Shown: positions 6,628-7,998 of the stretch, in pieces
How positions within the stretch are numbered: position 1 is the stretch's first letter
Layout of the letters: each line of letters starts with the position of its first letter
Assembly (NCBI GenBank): GCA_012963775.1
Contig: DTVC01000027.1
Span: forward strand, 1 to 7,998
From: Candidatus Pelagibacter sp.
GTDB taxonomy: Bacteria > Pseudomonadota > Alphaproteobacteria > Pelagibacterales > Pelagibacteraceae
Direction: 5' to 3'
Length of the DNA stretch: 7,998 nt
Notes under the pieces: generated by a model
Told to the model about the DNA's origin: nothing
Databases searched by the model: none
What the model saw: the letters and a program-made list of their open reading frames with translations, nothing else
Position numbers and translations under genes: made by a program

Positions 6628-7873
6628 CATTAAATTAATTAGAAAAGAACCTAATTTTTTTTTAAAGAAACTTAGTCATAGAAATACAAATATTAGCTTA
6701 AAGAACTTATTAGATTTAGACAAAAAAAATAGAGAGTTAATCCAAAATAAGGAAAAACTTGAACAAGAAAAAAAAATTATCTCTAAAAAACAAGACAAAA
6801 GTCAATTTTCACGATCAAAAAAAATATCAAAAGAAATTGAACAATTTGATAAATCACATATAAAAATAGAAAATGAAATTGAAGCAACACTTAGCTCATT
6901 ACCTAATTTAGCCTTAGATGAAGTCCCTGTTGGTAATGATGCAAGCTCAAATAAAGAGATTAAAAAAATTGGTGAAATTTCTAAATTTGAATTTAAACCA
7001 ATCTCACATTACGAAATTGGAAAAAGGCTAAATTTAATGGATTTTGATGTTGCCACAAAGACATCGGGGGCTAGATTTGTATTTCTTAAAGATAAACTAG
7101 CTCTTCTTGAAAGAGCAATTTCTAATTTTATGTTGGATTGTCATACTAATGAGTTTGGATATCAAGAAATATCACCCCCATTAATTGTAACTGATAATAC
7201 AATGTTTGGAACGGGGCAGCTCCCAAAGTTTGAGAGTGATCAATTTGAAATTAAATTAGAAGATGAAAAGTCTAGAAAATTTTTAATACCTACAGCTGAA
7301 GTTATTTTAACAAATATAGTTAGAGAATCATTTTTAAAAAAAGAAGAATTGCCTTTGAGATTGGTAGCTTCAACTGCATGCTTTAGAAAAGAGGCTGGCA
7401 GTTATGGAAAAGACACCAGAGGAATGATTAGACAACATCAATTTTACAAAGTTGAACTTGTTAGTATTGTTGAACCAATGAAATGTCTTGAAGAATTGGA
7501 TAGGATGACCAATTGTGCCCAACAAATTTTGAATAAATTAAAACTTCCTTATAGGGTAGTTTTGTTATCTACAGGTGATATGGGATTTAGCGCAGAAAAA
7601 ACATATGATTTAGAGGTTTGGATACCTTCTGAAAATAAATATAGAGAAATTTCAAGCTGTTCTTCTTGTGGTCAGTTTCAATCAAGACGAATGAGTGCTA
7701 AGTACAAAAACGAAAAAGGCGATTCAGATTTTTTGGGCACATTAAATGGATCTGGCTTAGCTGTTGGAAGAACATTAATTGCTATTATGGAAAATTATCA
7801 ACAAAAAGATGGAAGTATCATAATTCCGGAAGTTCTAAGATCTTATATGCATGGAGAAGAACGTATAGGTTAA
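6620..7873 (+). CDS. serS: Seryl-tRNA synthetase
   Basis: Class II synthetase that charges tRNA-Ser (and tRNA-Sec where present) with serine. With the ATG at 6620 it has 417 residues and begins MHNIKLIRKEPNFFLKKL, the normal SerS N-terminus. The frame also has an upstream TTG at 6602, which would add six basic residues (MRKRKK) with no family support. An antiparallel coiled-coil arm (about 27-95) binds the long variable arm of tRNA-Ser. In the catalytic domain, motif 1 is around residues 177-187 (EFGYQEISPPL), TAE is at 225-227, motif 2 at 255-280 (FRKEAGSYGKDTRGMIRQHQFYKVEL), EISSCSSCGQFQSRRM at 343-358, and motif 3 at 376-391 (NGSGLAVGRTLIAIME). It overlaps tatC by 8 bp; the tatC-serS linkage is common in alphaproteobacteria. 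Confidence 0.98.
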   Translation: MHNIKLIRKEPNFFLKKLSHRNTNISLKNLLDLDKKNRELIQNKEKLEQEKKIISKKQDKSQFSRSKKISKEIEQFDKSHIKIENEIEATLSSLPNLALDEVPVGNDASSNKEIKKIGEISKFEFKPISHYEIGKRLNLMDFDVATKTSGARFVFLKDKLALLERAISNFMLDCHTNEFGYQEISPPLIVTDNTMFGTGQLPKFESDQFEIKLEDEKSRKFLIPTAEVILTNIVRESFLKKEELPLRLVASTACFRKEAGSYGKDTRGMIRQHQFYKVELVSIVEPMKCLEELDRMTNCAQQILNKLKLPYRVVLLSTGDMGFSAEKTYDLEVWIPSENKYREISSCSSCGQFQSRRMSAKYKNEKGDSDFLGTLNGSGLAVGRTLIAIMENYQQKDGSIIIPEVLRSYMHGEERIG

Positions 7874-7900
7874 TTTTTATTGTTTATTTTTTTTATTTAG

Positions 7901-7906
7901 TATAAT
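7901..7906 (+). promoter_or_regulatory. Candidate -10 box upstream of yajC
   Basis: A perfect TATAAT lies in the 57-bp gap after serS and would start a transcript near 7913, giving an 18-nt leader that includes the Shine-Dalgarno sequence. The -35 is poor: TTGTTT at 7880-7885, matching only TTG and spaced 15 bp. The upstream stretch 7872-7900 is T-rich with no hairpin, so I do not call a terminator there. Confidence 0.45.
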
Positions 7907-7920
7907 CATAGTACAAATTT

Positions 7921-7925
7921 AGGAG
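7921..7925 (+). promoter_or_regulatory. Shine-Dalgarno sequence for yajC
   Basis: AGGAG lies 5 nt before the ATG at 7931. It is the strongest ribosome-binding site in the window and fixes the start of the partial yajC. Confidence 0.8.
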
Positions 7926-7930
7926 TTAAT

Positions 7931-7998
7931 ATGTCAGGATCAGGTTTTGCACAATTTATCCCATTAATTTTAATTTTTGTTATTTTTTATTTTTTTCT
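7931..7998 (+). CDS. yajC: Preprotein translocase subunit YajC (3' partial)
   Basis: Only 22 codons lie inside the window: MSGSGFAQFIPLILIFVIFY followed by FF, open to the right edge. YajC is a small inner-membrane protein associated with SecDF at the Sec translocon. Its N-terminus is a short Gly/Ser-rich stretch, then a proline and a membrane helix ending in FYFLL before a conserved RPQQ. The visible part matches up to that point; the RPQQ would lie just outside. The AGGAG 5 nt upstream supports the start. YajC also commonly lies near this neighbourhood upstream of secD in alphaproteobacteria. The call rests on a short stretch of hydrophobic residues plus position, so it is good but not certain. 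Confidence 0.8.
   Translation, partial: MSGSGFAQFIPLILIFVIFYFF

Noticed and set aside
7872..7900. T-rich stretch after serS as an intrinsic terminator
   Set aside because: No G+C-containing hairpin precedes the T-run, so only a T-rich intergenic stretch can be claimed.
1..7998. Possible novel system, mobile element, CRISPR or defence island
   Set aside because: All genes but one belong to well-known core families in a known order, base composition looks uniform, and there are no long repeats, integrases, transposases or tRNA-associated breaks.

Overview
This AT-rich window is a compact run of conserved core genes, all on the + strand, from an alphaproteobacterium with a streamlined genome. 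The gene order (dgt, argS, a small membrane protein, nagZ, scpA, scpB, tatA, tatB, tatC, serS, yajC) is a typical alphaproteobacterial neighbourhood. TatA carries the [23 protein letters not shown] sequence usual in that class. The strong A+T bias, Lys/Asn/Ile-rich proteins, near-absence of intergenic DNA and many overlapping genes suggest a SAR11-like or similar free-living marine lineage. The lineage is inferred from style and gene order, not shown by a phylogenetic marker. TGA serves as a stop codon and TGG encodes Trp, so the code is the standard bacterial one.

Layout. Positions 1-1004 hold the 3' part of a dGTPase-family HD hydrolase, dgt, whose start lies left of the window. It overlaps argS (1001-2728) by 4 bp. 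argS touches a 90-residue single-pass membrane protein of unknown function (2728-3000). That gene overlaps nagZ (2993-3940), a peptidoglycan-recycling glycosidase. After 10 bp come scpA (3951-4703) and scpB (4690-5376), the SMC-associated chromosome segregation pair. A 43-bp gap holds a good sigma70-type promoter placed so close to tatA that the mRNA may be leaderless. It would drive tatA (5420-5626), tatB (5634-5870), tatC (5863-6627) and serS (6620-7873). A 57-bp gap with a -10-like box and a clear Shine-Dalgarno sequence precedes yajC (7931 to the right edge), which is cut by the window.

How the genes work together. Three likely transcription units are visible. The first, dgt to scpB, mixes nucleotide metabolism, translation, wall recycling and chromosome segregation. 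The second is the complete Tat protein-export system (A, B, C) followed by seryl-tRNA synthetase. The third starts with yajC, which normally leads into secDF. Links within the first unit look like positional conservation rather than one pathway; ScpA/ScpB and TatA/B/C are true complexes.

There is no sign of mobile elements, CRISPR arrays, RNA genes, toxin-antitoxin or defence genes, and no candidate for a new multi-gene system. The points worth a second look are small: the apparent leaderless tatA start, the recurring 8-bp gene overlaps, the unassigned small membrane protein between argS and nagZ, and the direct serS-yajC junction.
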